A stretch of 64,000 nucleotides of DNA from Aristolochia californica (lineage: Eukaryota; Streptophyta; Magnoliopsida; Piperales; Aristolochiaceae): assembly GCA_029961685.1 (NCBI GenBank), contig JARWKL010000009.1, positions 30,439,708-30,503,707 of the forward strand. The letters are read 5' to 3'. The position numbers and the translations under genes are program-made. Shown piece by piece: positions 1 to 13,967 of the stretch (positions are counted from its first letter, which is position 1; each line of letters starts with the position of its first letter). The notes beneath the pieces were generated by a model. The model had not been told where the DNA came from. It was given only the letters and a program-made list of their open reading frames with translations, and ran no database searches.

Positions 1-164
1 TGAAAGGGTGATTGTTTCAATCTTTCCTAGGGTTTTTGGCATTAAGTGTACATGTTTATTGTCATCACTAAAGTGTTTTTATTTATATGAAGTGTATGAT
101 CATTATACGGTGTTGTGATGTTTCTGAAACATTGATTTGATGAATAATTCCATTGACCTGTTTT

Positions 165-528
165 GGTTGATAGTGAGAGATCGTGAAAATAACTCGTTTC
201 TTCAACAGGTAACAAAGGCTCTAGCCCATGCAGGGCTTGAGTCTTCAAATCTGATAGTCGACATTGATTTAAAAAAGAGTAATGAGTGCACAAGTAAGCC
301 ATCAACTGATAGAGATTCCATACTCTTTTCTGTAGCAATTAAGTTTTCTTCTATTGACATTGTTAAATGTTTGTGGTAGGTTCTTAAAATCAGGCAAAAG
401 ATCATTTAACAAACGGAGCTTGTACCACATTGGAGAGCATCGAATTCCTTACGATCAAGCAATCTCTGTTATAGAGGGCACTTTATCTGCTTTGATGAGG
501 ATAATTTGATCCGTTATTTTGGTTTCGG
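165..528 (+). pseudogene. RGLG/copine-type RING ligase gene fragment, frameshifted
   Basis: Two exon-like pieces encode part of the vWA/copine domain of the plant RGLG (RING domain ligase) family. The first, about 165-293, contains QVTKALAHAGLESSNLIV, a near-exact family signature. An intron of 100 bp (294-393, GT..AG) follows, and the second exon from 394 joins in frame to read KRSFNKRSLYHIGEHRIPYD, then QAISVIEGTLSA. At about 499-503 one base is missing, so the expected phenylalanine-aspartate-glutamate run is read out of frame and soon meets a stop; the original frame resumes as NLIRYFGFG to about 528. The MIDAS-like metal site of the family is altered (lysine where a threonine is expected). 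No flanking exons of the domain and no RING domain are seen. Because an intron is retained it is not a processed copy; it looks like a segmental-duplication relic. The 5' edge is uncertain. Confidence 0.8.
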
Positions 529-3470
529 AGGTGGTAGGTTATTATCTAGTAGAGAGACTAGATAATAGAGAAATTACCCTACAACTCAAAGTAAATTAAA
601 TTTTGGATTTTTCGACAACAAAAAAATTGACTAGCAGGTGTCTAATTTCTTGTAGTGCATTGATAAAAACCAAAAATTACCCTCCAAGAAACAAGAGAAT
701 TAGAGAAGTATAAGAGAAAAAGAGAAGGAGACAAGAAGAAAATTAGAAAGAGAGGCCACTACAAAATAGAAACTATCGCCTCCAAGAAACTAGGGGCATG
801 GGGTTTGATGGTAAAAAGGGAAAATAGCCAGTGGCATGAGATCTGAGGGTAAAAAAGGAAAATATCCCCTCTTCTTGATAAGATAAGATCTTACTAGATA
901 AGATTTATTTTTAATTAGTATAATCTTTCAATTCCTAGAATCTCTCCTAGGTTGATGTAATTCTTTCAATTTCCAAAAATTTCTCCTTCAGTTAATTAAG
1001 GAGTTTCCCAAATAATACTATAAATAGGGATATTGATTGAAGAAAAAAATCATTCAAGTGCCTACCACCTCTCCCTCTTTTCTCCCATCTCTTTTCTTTT
1101 CTCCTTCTAACTCTCTCTATCTCCCTCTCTTCCTCTATTTTACTCCTCTCTTATTCTAACCCCGTGAACTTCTCTCTTTCAAATCTTCATTTCACTTTTA
1201 GAAAAGATAAATGACCTCTCACAAATAGGGTTCTTATTATGCATAGTGACATTTTCAATTGACTTTTAATGTCTCTTATTTGACTTATAGCTTTGGCAAG
1301 GAATAAGTTGCAACTCATTAGTTTGTTTAGAATGATTTCCAATTCTATAATGGATTGCACTTGTTCCATTTCAAAATTCACGAGGAGCAATTCAAGTTAG
1401 TTTTCAAAAACTAATTGCTACGGTTTCAATCTCTTAAAAACTAATTGCTAAGGTATTATGAGGTGAACTACTACCTCAGCCCATAATACCGGGGAGCGAT
1501 TAGGTACATTATTTTTAAAAATTGTTTGATCTATTAGACCTAATGTTTATGTGGTTGGAGGACATGAAAGGTCTCATAGAGGCAATTTTAGGGATGTGAA
1601 TAAGTTTATCAAATTTTTAAACTTCATTACATTTTTATCTTATTTATAATCAAAGCAATGACATAGAACTAAATTCAATTAGTCACCCCTATATCGATGA
1701 TTTTTATAGTGGGTTACAATAAATATTGTAGATTGTTACTCCTCCAAGGAAACCCTTGCCTTGGAATTAAAATATCCCCTCAAAATAAGGTAAAAGGTAT
1801 CTATAGTCAACAACCCACCATGTACTAGGTTTTAAAGTAAATGCTTTAAATTTTTTTTACTTAAATTGGTAATGTGGGGAAGTTTTCAAATCAGACAACC
1901 AATATCAAAATGAGGGCCTATTATGATCTGAAAATCAGTTAAGAAACTTACACAAATCAAAAGCTGATATTAAAATCAATGCAAATAAAACTTAGTTTTC
2001 ATTGAAAACTTCTGTCAAAAATCTCTTATTGAGTTTTTTATGGCACTAAAAATTTGCAAAACACTATGGGAGCACTAGGAGAGACAAGGATATCTCAATG
2101 TTTGGAATGAGTTTGGTATAATATGGTTTTCAACATTCAAAAAACTAGTCGTTATGAATACATAAAGATTTTTTGGCATTTAGAAAATATAGGTGAAAAC
2201 AAAGTCCAAAAATTTGATCAAAATAATCAATAAACCCTATTTATGTTGTTGAACACGTTGGTAAGGAACTTAATAAATTTGAAGACTTACAACAACTGGA
2301 TATGGTTTTAACATTCATGAACTTTAAATTTCTATTGTACAGGGTCGAATCTTGTGCCTGGGTTCGACTCCATTTTCTTCCAACGCATAATTTTATAGTT
2401 GAATCTTCATTTGCATTTGACTACTCTAGCTTTTGTACCCTTTAGAAGTCAACTCCATATTTTGTCCTAAAATTTTCTATTAGGTGGAGTTAAATCCTTT
2501 TTGTTGTTACTCATTCAAATGGGATCAAATCCTCCCATAGGTTCAACTCCTCTTACTTCTTCACCATATAGGGGTCGATTTTATGGTTTCTTCCAAAAGT
2601 TTTTGCAACTAGGGTTTATTCTTTACTTCTTTCTACTAGCCTTAAGGGGTTCAACTCCTATGCCTGGGGTCATCTGCATTCTTCTTTTTAGTGTTTTTTG
2701 TTCATAAGATTTGAATCTTTTTACCTGATGGGCTAGACTCCTGTGCATAGTTCAATGTCATTTTTGTAGGTTGGAGCCTTTGGCATGGGTTTGAGTCTTG
2801 TTTTTTTTAAAAAAAAAAAACTAATTAATTTTCTTTTATGCAAAAATTCTTCTCACATCGATATAAAATGGTTAAATTTATTATCATAAAAAATCAGGTG
2901 TTTATAGGTATTTTGAGACGAAATTTAAAGGGGAACTCTTATTTTTTCTCAAATTATTTATTTTTCCAAAAATATTGTCTCAAATTTAAAGAGTCTGTTT
3001 ACTCTCACTAACCAATTAAGTGTCGCCTCATGTATGATGTCAATGAGTGGTGGGTCTTAGTCCGCCTGGCTTTCCCACACGTCAAGTAACTTAAACGGAT
3101 GTGTAACGCTCTCTTTCCTACAAACAAATAGGAGATTAGAATATTGAGATGATATATTAATAAGCTTATCCCACTCTTTTTATTTATTTCTTCTCAGCTT
3201 CTTTATTCACTTCAGATAAGAAACCCACGTGAGAGATGCAGGCAGCCGGGGCTCGTCTCTCGTGGGCTCTGATAAATATTCGATTGCCATTAGCCAAGCA
3301 CTTCTACTTTTCCGCCTTGAAGCCGCCATTTTTTACCGTAACAAGACCTGAAAATGAAAGAGATCAGTTGTCCATGGAAGTTCGACTAGGAACTCGGAAC
3401 CCCATGAAGCAAAGACACGCAGACTTTTCATAATGACAGAAAAGTCCCCCGGAAAGACTTCTATTATCTT
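529..3470. other. Intergenic, AT-rich, no gene recognised
   Basis: No exon with recognisable homology was found on either strand. A TATAAATA motif at 1019-1026, followed by a long CT-rich stretch (about 1063-1160), looks like a promoter and leader, possibly of a decayed LTR, but no partner repeat was found. A 16-base motif AAAAACTAATTGCTA is repeated near 1408 and 1436. Around 2340-2800 there are degenerate copies of a GGTTCGACTCC-like motif roughly every 40-100 bp. Confidence 0.5.
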
Positions 3471-3477
3471 CGTCTTT

Positions 3478-3484
3478 TATAAAA
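3478..3484 (+). promoter_or_regulatory. Probable TATA box of the GH1 gene
   Basis: TATAAAA lies 137 bp upstream of the GH1 start codon, which would place transcription start near 3510 and leave a leader of about 110 nt. A second AT-rich motif near 3579-3587 is too close to the start codon to serve as the TATA box. Confidence 0.45.
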
Positions 3485-3511
3485 ATCCGCGGCTGCCTCT
3501 CAGAGCAGATC

Positions 3512-3547
3512 ATGATCATCGTGGGTGGATTTGTCATTAGATTTTAG
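3512..3547 (+). promoter_or_regulatory. Possible 11-residue uORF in the GH1 leader
   Basis: ATG at 3512 opens an 11-codon reading frame closed by TAG at 3545-3547, 73 bases before the main ATG at 3621. It only matters if transcription starts upstream of 3512, which the TATA position leaves open. Confidence 0.3.
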
Positions 3548-3620
3548 TGTTGGGAAAAGCGACTGCCCTTCGCTGGTTATATATTATACGTGAAACAAGG
3601 CTGCGTCTAGCGACCCTGCG

Positions 3621-6881
<3,261 letters not shown>

Positions 6882-7112
6882 GCTACATTTTTTCCTTTTT
6901 TTTATGCCCCGTTTCCCATGTTGGGTGTCCTATCGTATCCAATGGCAGGTGTATACACATGGAAGGTGTATACTATATGTTTGGATGTTTAAAAGATAAA
7001 AAGTAAATGTTTCGGCAACGTGAGGTCCAATATATTATACCCTTGATTCGATTAAACTTCACCAGGGTTTTATGCCTTATATACATTCGACGCAACTCTT
7101 TGTTCTTGTCAT

Positions 7113-7564
7113 TGTTAGAATCCGTAATAGTAAATTTTAATCCAGAATTTACAATATGTTAGAATATTAGGATTGAAAACATACCTGGATCCATTTCATG
7201 AATTTTGTCTTCTGATGCGGAATTTACTGTGACGAACGATAAGAATGGATATTGATGTTGTGGTCTTCCTCAACTAAATTGTTTTATTCCTCAATGGGAC
7301 CTTCGTCTCTCTTCCGAATAGGGATAAGAAAAACTGTGTGTGATTTAGTATCTTGGGGACCATAACCATTTTGTGTCTCCTTATATAGGGTTCCTATAAT
7401 TCTTTATGATATCTACTTAATTGACCCATATCCATGGCCCATTCTTTAATGGTCTTAACAAAATTAGATCACTTAATTTCAGCACATTCCATTAATGATA
7501 GAAAATATAATTGCATAATAAATATGTTACCCAAATTAGAATATGAAATGTGAATTTCCTAATA
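7113..7564 (-). repeat. 3' LTR of the copia element
   Basis: Begins TGTTAGAATCCGTAATAG and ends CCTAATA (expected CCTAACA; one base changed in the terminal dinucleotide region). It is the counterpart of 13511-13967. It contains TATATAGGG-like promoter sequence about two thirds along. Differences between the two LTRs are scattered substitutions and small indels, indicating an old insertion. Confidence 0.9.
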
Positions 7565-7575
7565 ATCTCCCACTT
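7565..7575 (-). other. Polypurine tract of the copia element
   Basis: On the minus strand AAGTGGGAGAT directly abuts the inner edge of the 3' LTR, the position and composition expected of the plus-strand primer in plant copia elements. Confidence 0.75.
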
Positions 7576-7986
7576 GGGTTACATATCATTCTGGAAACAA
7601 TTATATCACAAATTCTTGAAGCGCGCATCTGTATATTATTAATAATGGAACCATCTTATATATTAATAATGGAACCACCGTGACTTTCATCACATTACAG
7701 TCGTGACTAAACCACGATGATCACTATACTAATACACTCAATGACATAGATCAAATATGGATGAGTAGCATAGAAATTACATGCAATGTGATCTCAAACA
7801 TGCCTATTTCCAACTGGTCCTTCTTTAGTCTTTAGTGAGATCTTTCCAAAGTTCTGAATGCAATGTGAACATTGCACATAGAAAAACACAAGCAAGTTCA
7901 TAAATAAAATAATAAACAATCAATTTTATTAAAAAATCGAATAACTCAATGTCTAAAGCAAACATATAGTACAAAAATTACTCTCA

Positions 7987-8883
7987 CTAAACCAAAGTAT
8001 CCTCAGAAATAACGCCCATATGAGCAGTGTGCTCATGAAAGACTTTAGGTGCAAAACTCTTGGTTAATGGGTCTGCTAGCATAGAGTCTGTCCCTATATG
8101 TTCTATAGAAATCTGCTTATCCTGAACTCTCTCCTTAACAACTAGAAACTTGATGTCGATAAACTTCGACTTCATCGAGCTCCTGTTGTTGTTGGAATAA
8201 AGTATCGCCGAGTTATTGTCACAATAAATCTTTAATGACCTGTCAATGCCATATACCACTCGTAGCCATGTGACAAAGTTTCGCAACCATATTCCATGGT
8301 TGGATGCCTCGGAACAAGCAATGAACTCCGCAGCTATGGTTGAAGAGGCTATGAGAGGCTGCTTAGCAGACTTCCATGAGATAGCTCCTTCACCCAACAT
8401 AAAGATGTAGCCTGATGTGGAGCATCTGCTATCTTGGCATCCAGCAAAGTCGGAGTCAGAGAACCCAATGATCTCTAAATTGTCTGATCTTCGATAAGTA
8501 AGCCTGTAGTCTTTTGTTCTCCTCACTTAATGCATCACACGTTTGACTGTCTTCCAATGTTGCATACTCGGATTACTCAAATACCCGCCCAGGATTCCTA
8601 CTATAAATGCTATGTCGGAACGAGTACAAACTTGAGCGTACATTAAACTCCCTACTACTGATGCATATGGAATTTTCTGCATCTTTGTTATTTCAAGATC
8701 ATTTTTAGGGGGCTGTTTGAGACTAAACTTGTCTCCTTTAGCTACGGGTGTGTCTCCTGGTTTACTATCTTTCATGCCGAATCTGCTCAACACCTTATCG
8801 ATATAACTCTTTTGTGACAACCTAAGGATACCTTGAGAATGATCTCTAAGTATCTGTATACCTAATACAAAAGAAGCCACCAA
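7987..8883 (-). pseudogene. Copia RT C-terminus and RNase H (broken)
   Basis: Two overlapping open pieces (8527-8883 and 7987-8526) carry the end of the reverse transcriptase (LGIQILRD, then YASVVGSLMYAQVCTRSDIA) and the copia RNase H (GFSDSDFAGCQDSRCSTSGY, AISWKSAKQP, IAAEFIACSEA, IYCDNNSAI, HIGTDSMLADPLTK). A stop codon separates them, and the upstream piece is in a different frame from the RT core. It is part of a formerly continuous polyprotein. Confidence 0.88.
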
Positions 8884-9502
8884 GATCTTTCATCTCGAAT
8901 TTCTTCGTCAGAAATTTATTGGTTTCGTACAGTAAGCCTATATCGCTACTAGCGAGCAGAATATCATTGACATATAATATCAGGAAGAAGTATTTACACC
9001 CACTGAATTTATGATATACACAGTCATCAACAATATTTGCCTCAAAATCGTACGAGGTTATGACTTGATGGAACTTATGATACCATTGACAGGAAGCCTG
9101 TTTGAGACCATAGATGGATTTCTTCAATTTACAAACCATAGACTTTGGATCACCAGATACAAAGTTTTCTGGTTGTACCATATAAATCGTCTCATCAATG
9201 TCTCCATTGAGAAACGCAGTTTTGACATCCATCTGATTTAGCTCTAGATCTAAATGAGTCACTAGTGTCATTGTTTTAAAAGAGTCTTTCAAAGATACCG
9301 AAGAGAAAGTCTCTTTATAGTATGTGCCTTCCCTTTGAGTAAAGCCTTTAGCGACTAGACGGACCTTATATCTCTCGACATTGCCCTTTGAATCCCTCTT
9401 GGTTTTAAATATCCATTTACAACCAATGGGCTTCGCACCTTTTAGCAACTCGATGAGATCCCAAACGTCATTGTCATTCATAGACTTTATCTCATCCTTC
9501 AT
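8846..9502 (-). pseudogene. Copia reverse transcriptase core (decayed)
   Basis: Contains family landmarks: KPIGCKWIFKTKRDSKG, YKVRLVAKGFTQREG, MDVKTAFLNGDI, SIYGLKQASCQWYHKF and LYVNDILLASSD. The catalytic box reads YVND rather than YVDD, so one of the two metal-binding aspartates is lost. Linker sequence between integrase and RT continues to the right to about 10150 with stops. Confidence 0.9.
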
Positions 9503-10236
9503 GGCATCAATCTACTTTTGAGAGTTAGAACTGCACAAGGCTTGACATAACTTAATCGGGTCTTCTTCTGTCAATCTAACGTCATCCTCATGTTCTTGGA
9601 GAAATATCATATAATCATCTGGAATCGCATTCCTCCTCTCCCTAGTGGATCTTATTAATGGCACTTCTTGAGGTTGTTGAGTTTGTTCGAAAGGTGGTAC
9701 AAGAGGAAGAATCTCATTATTGTTTTGATCTGGAACAATGTCAGGAATAACAGCTTGAACATTGGCCTCTAGTGCCTAAACTGTGTCTTGAACAACAATA
9801 GGTATAGAGACCTGATCACTGTCAATGACAGATTCTTCTTCAAAGACAACATTCTTAATGTTTTCTTCCCCTCCAAACTCAATATCCTCAAGGAATCTCG
9901 CATTTCCCATTTCAAAGAAGGATCTTGATGTGGGATCGTAAAACTTATAGCCCCGAGGGCGTTCAGCGTAACCAACGAAATAATAGTTAACCATCCTTGA
10001 GTCCAATTTTCTTTCATGTGGCCTATAAGGCCGCGCCTCAACTGGACAACCCCAAATGTGCAAGTGCCTAATGATCGGCTTCTTGCTTGTCCGAAGCTCA
10101 TAAGGGGTTTGGCAACTGCTTTGCTCAATACCCTGTTAAGGATGTACACTGTGGTCTTGAGATCTTCTCACCAAAGTGACTCTGGCAAAGAAGAATGATT
10201 GATCATACTCCTTACCATATCCTTAAGAGTTCGGTT

Positions 10237-11273
10237 TCATAGCTCTGCAACACCGTTCATACTGGGTTTGCACGGCATGGTGTATTGCGAAACAATTCCA
10301 CACTCTTTGAGGAAAATCGCGAAAGGTCCTGGATGTTGTTTTCCTGATCCATCATACCGTCCGTAGTATTCACCACCACGGTCGGATTTGACAGCCTTGA
10401 TTTTTTTTCCAAGTTGAAGTTCAACTTCAGCTTCGAAAGACTTGAAGACGTCCAGGGATTGTGACTTCTCATGTATTAAATATGATTCAGAGTAATCGTC
10501 TATGAACATAATAAAGCATTGTTGGCCATTCCATGAAGCTGGAGGGAATGGACCACAGATATCTGTATGTATAAGTTCTAAGACATCTTTAGCTCTTTCG
10601 TCACCTAATTTTCTAACGTTTGTTTGTTTCCCCTTTATGCACTCAACACAAACTTGGAAGTTTGTAGTATCTAGGGGGTTCAAGAATTCCATCCGACACA
10701 AGCCTTTGAATTCTCTATTTAGAGATGTGTCCTAAACGTTTATGCCATAATGTGGAGGAATTCTCACTGAATTTTTGCTTCGTACCACGTGAACTTATTT
10801 GTAATATTTCTCTATAGGAACTAACAACATCAAGCATATATAGATTATCAATTAAGGGACCTGAACCAACAAAATTTGAATTATGGTAGAGACTAACTTT
10901 ATTATTTTCAAAAGAACAAGAAAAACCTGATTTGTCCAAAATGGAAATAGAAATTAAATTCCGCCTAAAAGACGGTGCAACAAGTCTCAAATAAATCTAA
11001 ATAAAATCCAGTGTTTAATTGTAATCTGAAAGTTCCTATAGCCTCTACTGCAACTTTATTGTCGTCACCCACAAAGATGATTTTTTCAGCATCACTTGGC
11101 GGTCGGCTCCATAGGCAACCCTGCAAAGACATACTAATGTGAGTGGTAGCACCAAAATCCACCCACCAAGTATCTTTAGGTACATAAGTTAAATTAACTT
11201 CAGAACAAACTAAAGTTAGACGCATACCCTTCTTTACATGCCAGGCGGCATACTTGGGACAATCCTTCTTCAT
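10237..11273 (-). pseudogene. Copia protease, gag-pre-integrase and integrase (decayed)
   Basis: Three consecutive frames. At 10965-11273 the aspartic protease reads WWVDFGATTHIS, so the usual D-S/T-G-A active site has Phe in place of Ser/Thr. At 10715-10990 is the gag-pre-integrase with LWHKRLGHIS, the first half of the HHCC zinc motif. At 10237-10701 the second half (VCVECIKGKQT) is followed by the integrase core with HTDICGPFP, FIDDYS, SDRGGEYYG and the final glutamate region near KECGIVSQYTMPCKPSMNG. Frame changes separate the pieces. Confidence 0.88.
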
Positions 11274-12219
11274 ATGTCCCGACTTCTTGAAGAAGAAACA
11301 GGTAAACTCCTCAGCCTGCTTCTTCTGTTTCTTAATCTAAGAAGAACCTATCGCAGTATCCTTACCTCTCTTCTTCTTCTTGTACTGAGATGTTGAGGCC
11401 AAGTGAGCACTTTCAGTCTTATCCCGTTGTTGTCGCTCTTCCTCTTGCACACAGTTAGATACAAGCTCATTTAGGGACCAGTTGTCCTTCTGAGTGTTAT
11501 AACTCACTTTAAATTGGCCAAAGTGTTCAGGAAGAGATATCAGAACCAAGTGCATGAGCAAGTCCTCAGACAACTCTAACTTAAGTGACTTGAGTTTTGA
11601 CGCGAGATGAGACATTTCCATGATGTACTCTCTTATGTTCCCTTTGCCTTTATACTTCATCAAAACGAGTTTAGCCAAAAGGCTACTCGCCTCCGATTTT
11701 TCATTTTTGGCAAAATCTTGTTCAATTTCTTCTAGGAACTTTTTGGCACTCTTGCTCTCTGTCATAGAGCCCCAAAACGCCTCCGGAATGGAGTGTTTCA
11801 TGATCATCAAGCACATTCAGTTAAAGCGCTCCCACTTCTCAATTTTAACCTCATTGAGGTTATTTGGAGTAGAAATGGGTGGCTCTGCCCAAAGTGCAAG
11901 ATCCAAATCCATACAACCGAGTATCTTTCCATGCCTTAAAATTCGTCCCGCCAAGCATTGGAATGCTGCTTATTTGAGCAGGAACATTTGTAGCAGTATC
12001 AATAGAAACTATATAAAGAACAAAATAAACAACCATACTAACATTAACTAGCATGTCATATAAAGAAAAATAAGACAGGTACAAAATAAAATCCAAATTG
12101 GGGACCCATCTCAAGATACCTAGTACAATATTAATTCCTAGTCTTTGGACAAATAAATTAATTGTAAGTGGTACTCTTAGTGCAATGATTAAATACTGAC
12201 AATCAGTTCTGTCAAACAA
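11274..12219 (-). pseudogene. Copia gag remnants (decayed)
   Basis: An open frame at 11337-11816 matches the copia gag core (AKKFLEEIEQDFAKNEK, YKGKGNIREYIMEMSHLASK, SLPEHFGQFKVSYNTQKD). The N-terminal part, with GGTNFKAWKD, lies in a separate frame at 11860-12219. The zinc knuckle next to the protease, near 11262-11310, reads CFFFKKSGHMKKDC, so the second of the CCHC cysteines is replaced by phenylalanine. Confidence 0.85.
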
Positions 12220-12479
12220 TAGCCTTTCTTAGGACCGATTATTGTTCACATGAAAAGTCTTTATAATTGTCATGTATTTATCATCACAGGTACGTTATTG
12301 ATTTGGCCAAATTGTGTCTTCCTTTGGGCCCAACACAATTTGCATAAATAACTCCGTACAAACATCTATGTATTTTTAGTCAAATTATTCTACAATACAG
12401 AGGTTACTTTGGCAACATGTAATTTCAAACAATTTGATTGAAAATACTAGACTAACAGAACAAAATAATTTTTTTTTTT

Positions 12480-13496
12480 ATTCAGTTGCCCAACACTATG
12501 GCACCGCCCCATTGGCGCAGCGGCGTTTGCCTTTATTTCCTTGGAACTGCAATGAATGTTCTGTAATTTAATATATATATAAAAAAATAAAATATTTATC
12601 CAAATGTAACAAACAAATACAAGCAGCCTTATTGGACATATGCGCCAAATGCAAGAGTCAGCTTAGCCCGAGTCGACCTGATCTGTAGCAACCGGTTCGA
12701 GTTGACTCACCCAAGTCAATCTCGTTAGGTAAATCTTACAAACCCATAGTAGTTTTTTTTTTCTAACGGTCACTGCAACGCACTCAACGGCTGTTGCGGT
12801 TACCCAACGAACATGGCAGCGCGCCCACTGCTGTGAACGGGCAAGGCAGTTGCCCAATGGACGTGTGCCCACTGCGGGGAACCGGCACTGCAGTTTCCCA
12901 ACAGGCATTACAGCACGCCCATTGCTGTGAACCGGCACTAAAGCGCCCAACAACACACCTAACAGGCGTTGTTGTCGCCCAACAGGCACGACAATGCACC
13001 TGATGGTACGACAACGCTCCCAACTGGCACGGTTGTCGCCCAATGGCACGGCAGCACTCCCGACGGGCGCTGTTGTCGCCCAATCTTCTTCCGGCACCCG
13101 TTCCCGTTTTTGTCTCTCTGGTAGTCGCTCCTTTCCCCTCCCGACAACGGAAAAGATATGGCGACGACAGAAAAACGCTACCCAACGGACAACGTTTCAG
13201 GCTTCCTCTGTCGCCTTCCCCTTTTTCCGCCCGACGTCGCTGCATTGACGGGCTCTACGGCTTCTTCCATTGCCTGCTCTACTCACGCGCAGAGAGAAAG
13301 GGGGGGTGGGGGCATCGTTACAGCGGATTTTGTCACCGCTCCCATTTATCCCGTCAGATATCGTTGTAGCGTCTGACGACTTCCGTGGAGAAATTCAACT
13401 TTCCTGGAGAGCGCTGGTGCCAGTTTTGGACAGAGCCGGTGCTCAATGTCGATCTCTACATAATTAATCTAAAAATCCTAATAAACTAACATTACC
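12480..13496 (-). repeat. GC-rich, internally repetitive leader of the copia element
   Basis: Between the PBS and gag lies about 1 kb that is much richer in G+C and CpG than anything around it. It contains imperfect repeats of a TTGTCGCCCAA(C/T)GGCAC-like motif (clearest at 12964-13085) and a related GCCCACTGCTGTGAACGGGC motif (12820-12930). Both strands stay open for 60-150 codons in several frames because stop codons are scarce at this composition. I recognise no protein in it. Confidence 0.6.
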
Positions 13497-13508
13497 GCTT
13501 TGATACCA
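13497..13508 (-). other. Primer binding site of the copia element
   Basis: On the minus strand TGGTATCAAAGC, two bases inside the right LTR, differs by one base from the TGGTATCAGAGC complement of the plant initiator methionine tRNA 3' end. Confidence 0.85.
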
Positions 13509-13510
13509 CT

Positions 13511-13967
13511 TGTTAGAATCCGTAATAGTAAATTCTAATCCAGATTTTACAACATGCTAGAATATTAGGATTGAAAACATACCTGGATCCATTTCGTGAA
13601 TTTTGTCTTCTGATGCGGAATTTACTGCGACGAACGATAAGAACGGATATTGATGTTGTGGTCTTCTTCAACTAAATCGCCTTCACCTTATTCCTCAATG
13701 GGACCTTGTCTCTCTTCTGGATGGGGAGAAGAAAAACTATGTGTGATTTAGTATCTTGGGGACCATAACCATTTTGTGTCTCCTTATATAGGGTTTCCAT
13801 AATTCCCTATGGTATTTACTCAATTGGCCCATATCCATGTCCCATTCCTTAATGGGCTTAATAAAATTAGATCACTTAATTTCAGCTCATTCTATTAATG
13901 ATAAAAAATATAATTACATAATAAATATGTTTCCCAAATTAGAATAGGAAATTTGAATTTCCTAACA
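13511..13967 (-). repeat. 5' LTR of the copia element
   Basis: 457 bp, TGTTAGAATCC...CCTAACA with proper TG..CA ends; on the minus strand it is the promoter LTR. Its partner is 7113-7564. Confidence 0.92.

Larger units (their letters stand above)
7113..13967 (-). mobile_element. Ty1/copia-type LTR retrotransposon, nearly full-length, decayed
   Basis: About 6.86 kb element in minus orientation. It has two LTRs of about 455 bp (roughly 90 percent alike by eye), a PBS matching initiator Met-tRNA next to the right LTR, and a polypurine tract next to the left LTR. Reading along the minus strand the order is gag, zinc knuckle, protease, gag-pre-integrase, integrase, reverse transcriptase, RNase H, which is the copia order. 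Several frameshifts and stops break the polyprotein, so it is not autonomous. No clean 5-bp target duplication is visible: the flanks read GTCAT and ATCAC. It lies between the GH1 gene and the malic enzyme and interrupts neither. Confidence 0.93.

Noticed and set aside
2340..2360. tRNA gene suggested by GGTTCGACTCC
   Set aside because: No matching acceptor, D or anticodon stems could be paired around it; the motif recurs in degenerate form.
12663..13467. Several 60-150 codon frames on both strands
   Set aside because: They overlap each other in the GC-rich leader of the copia element where stop codons are rare; no domain is recognisable.
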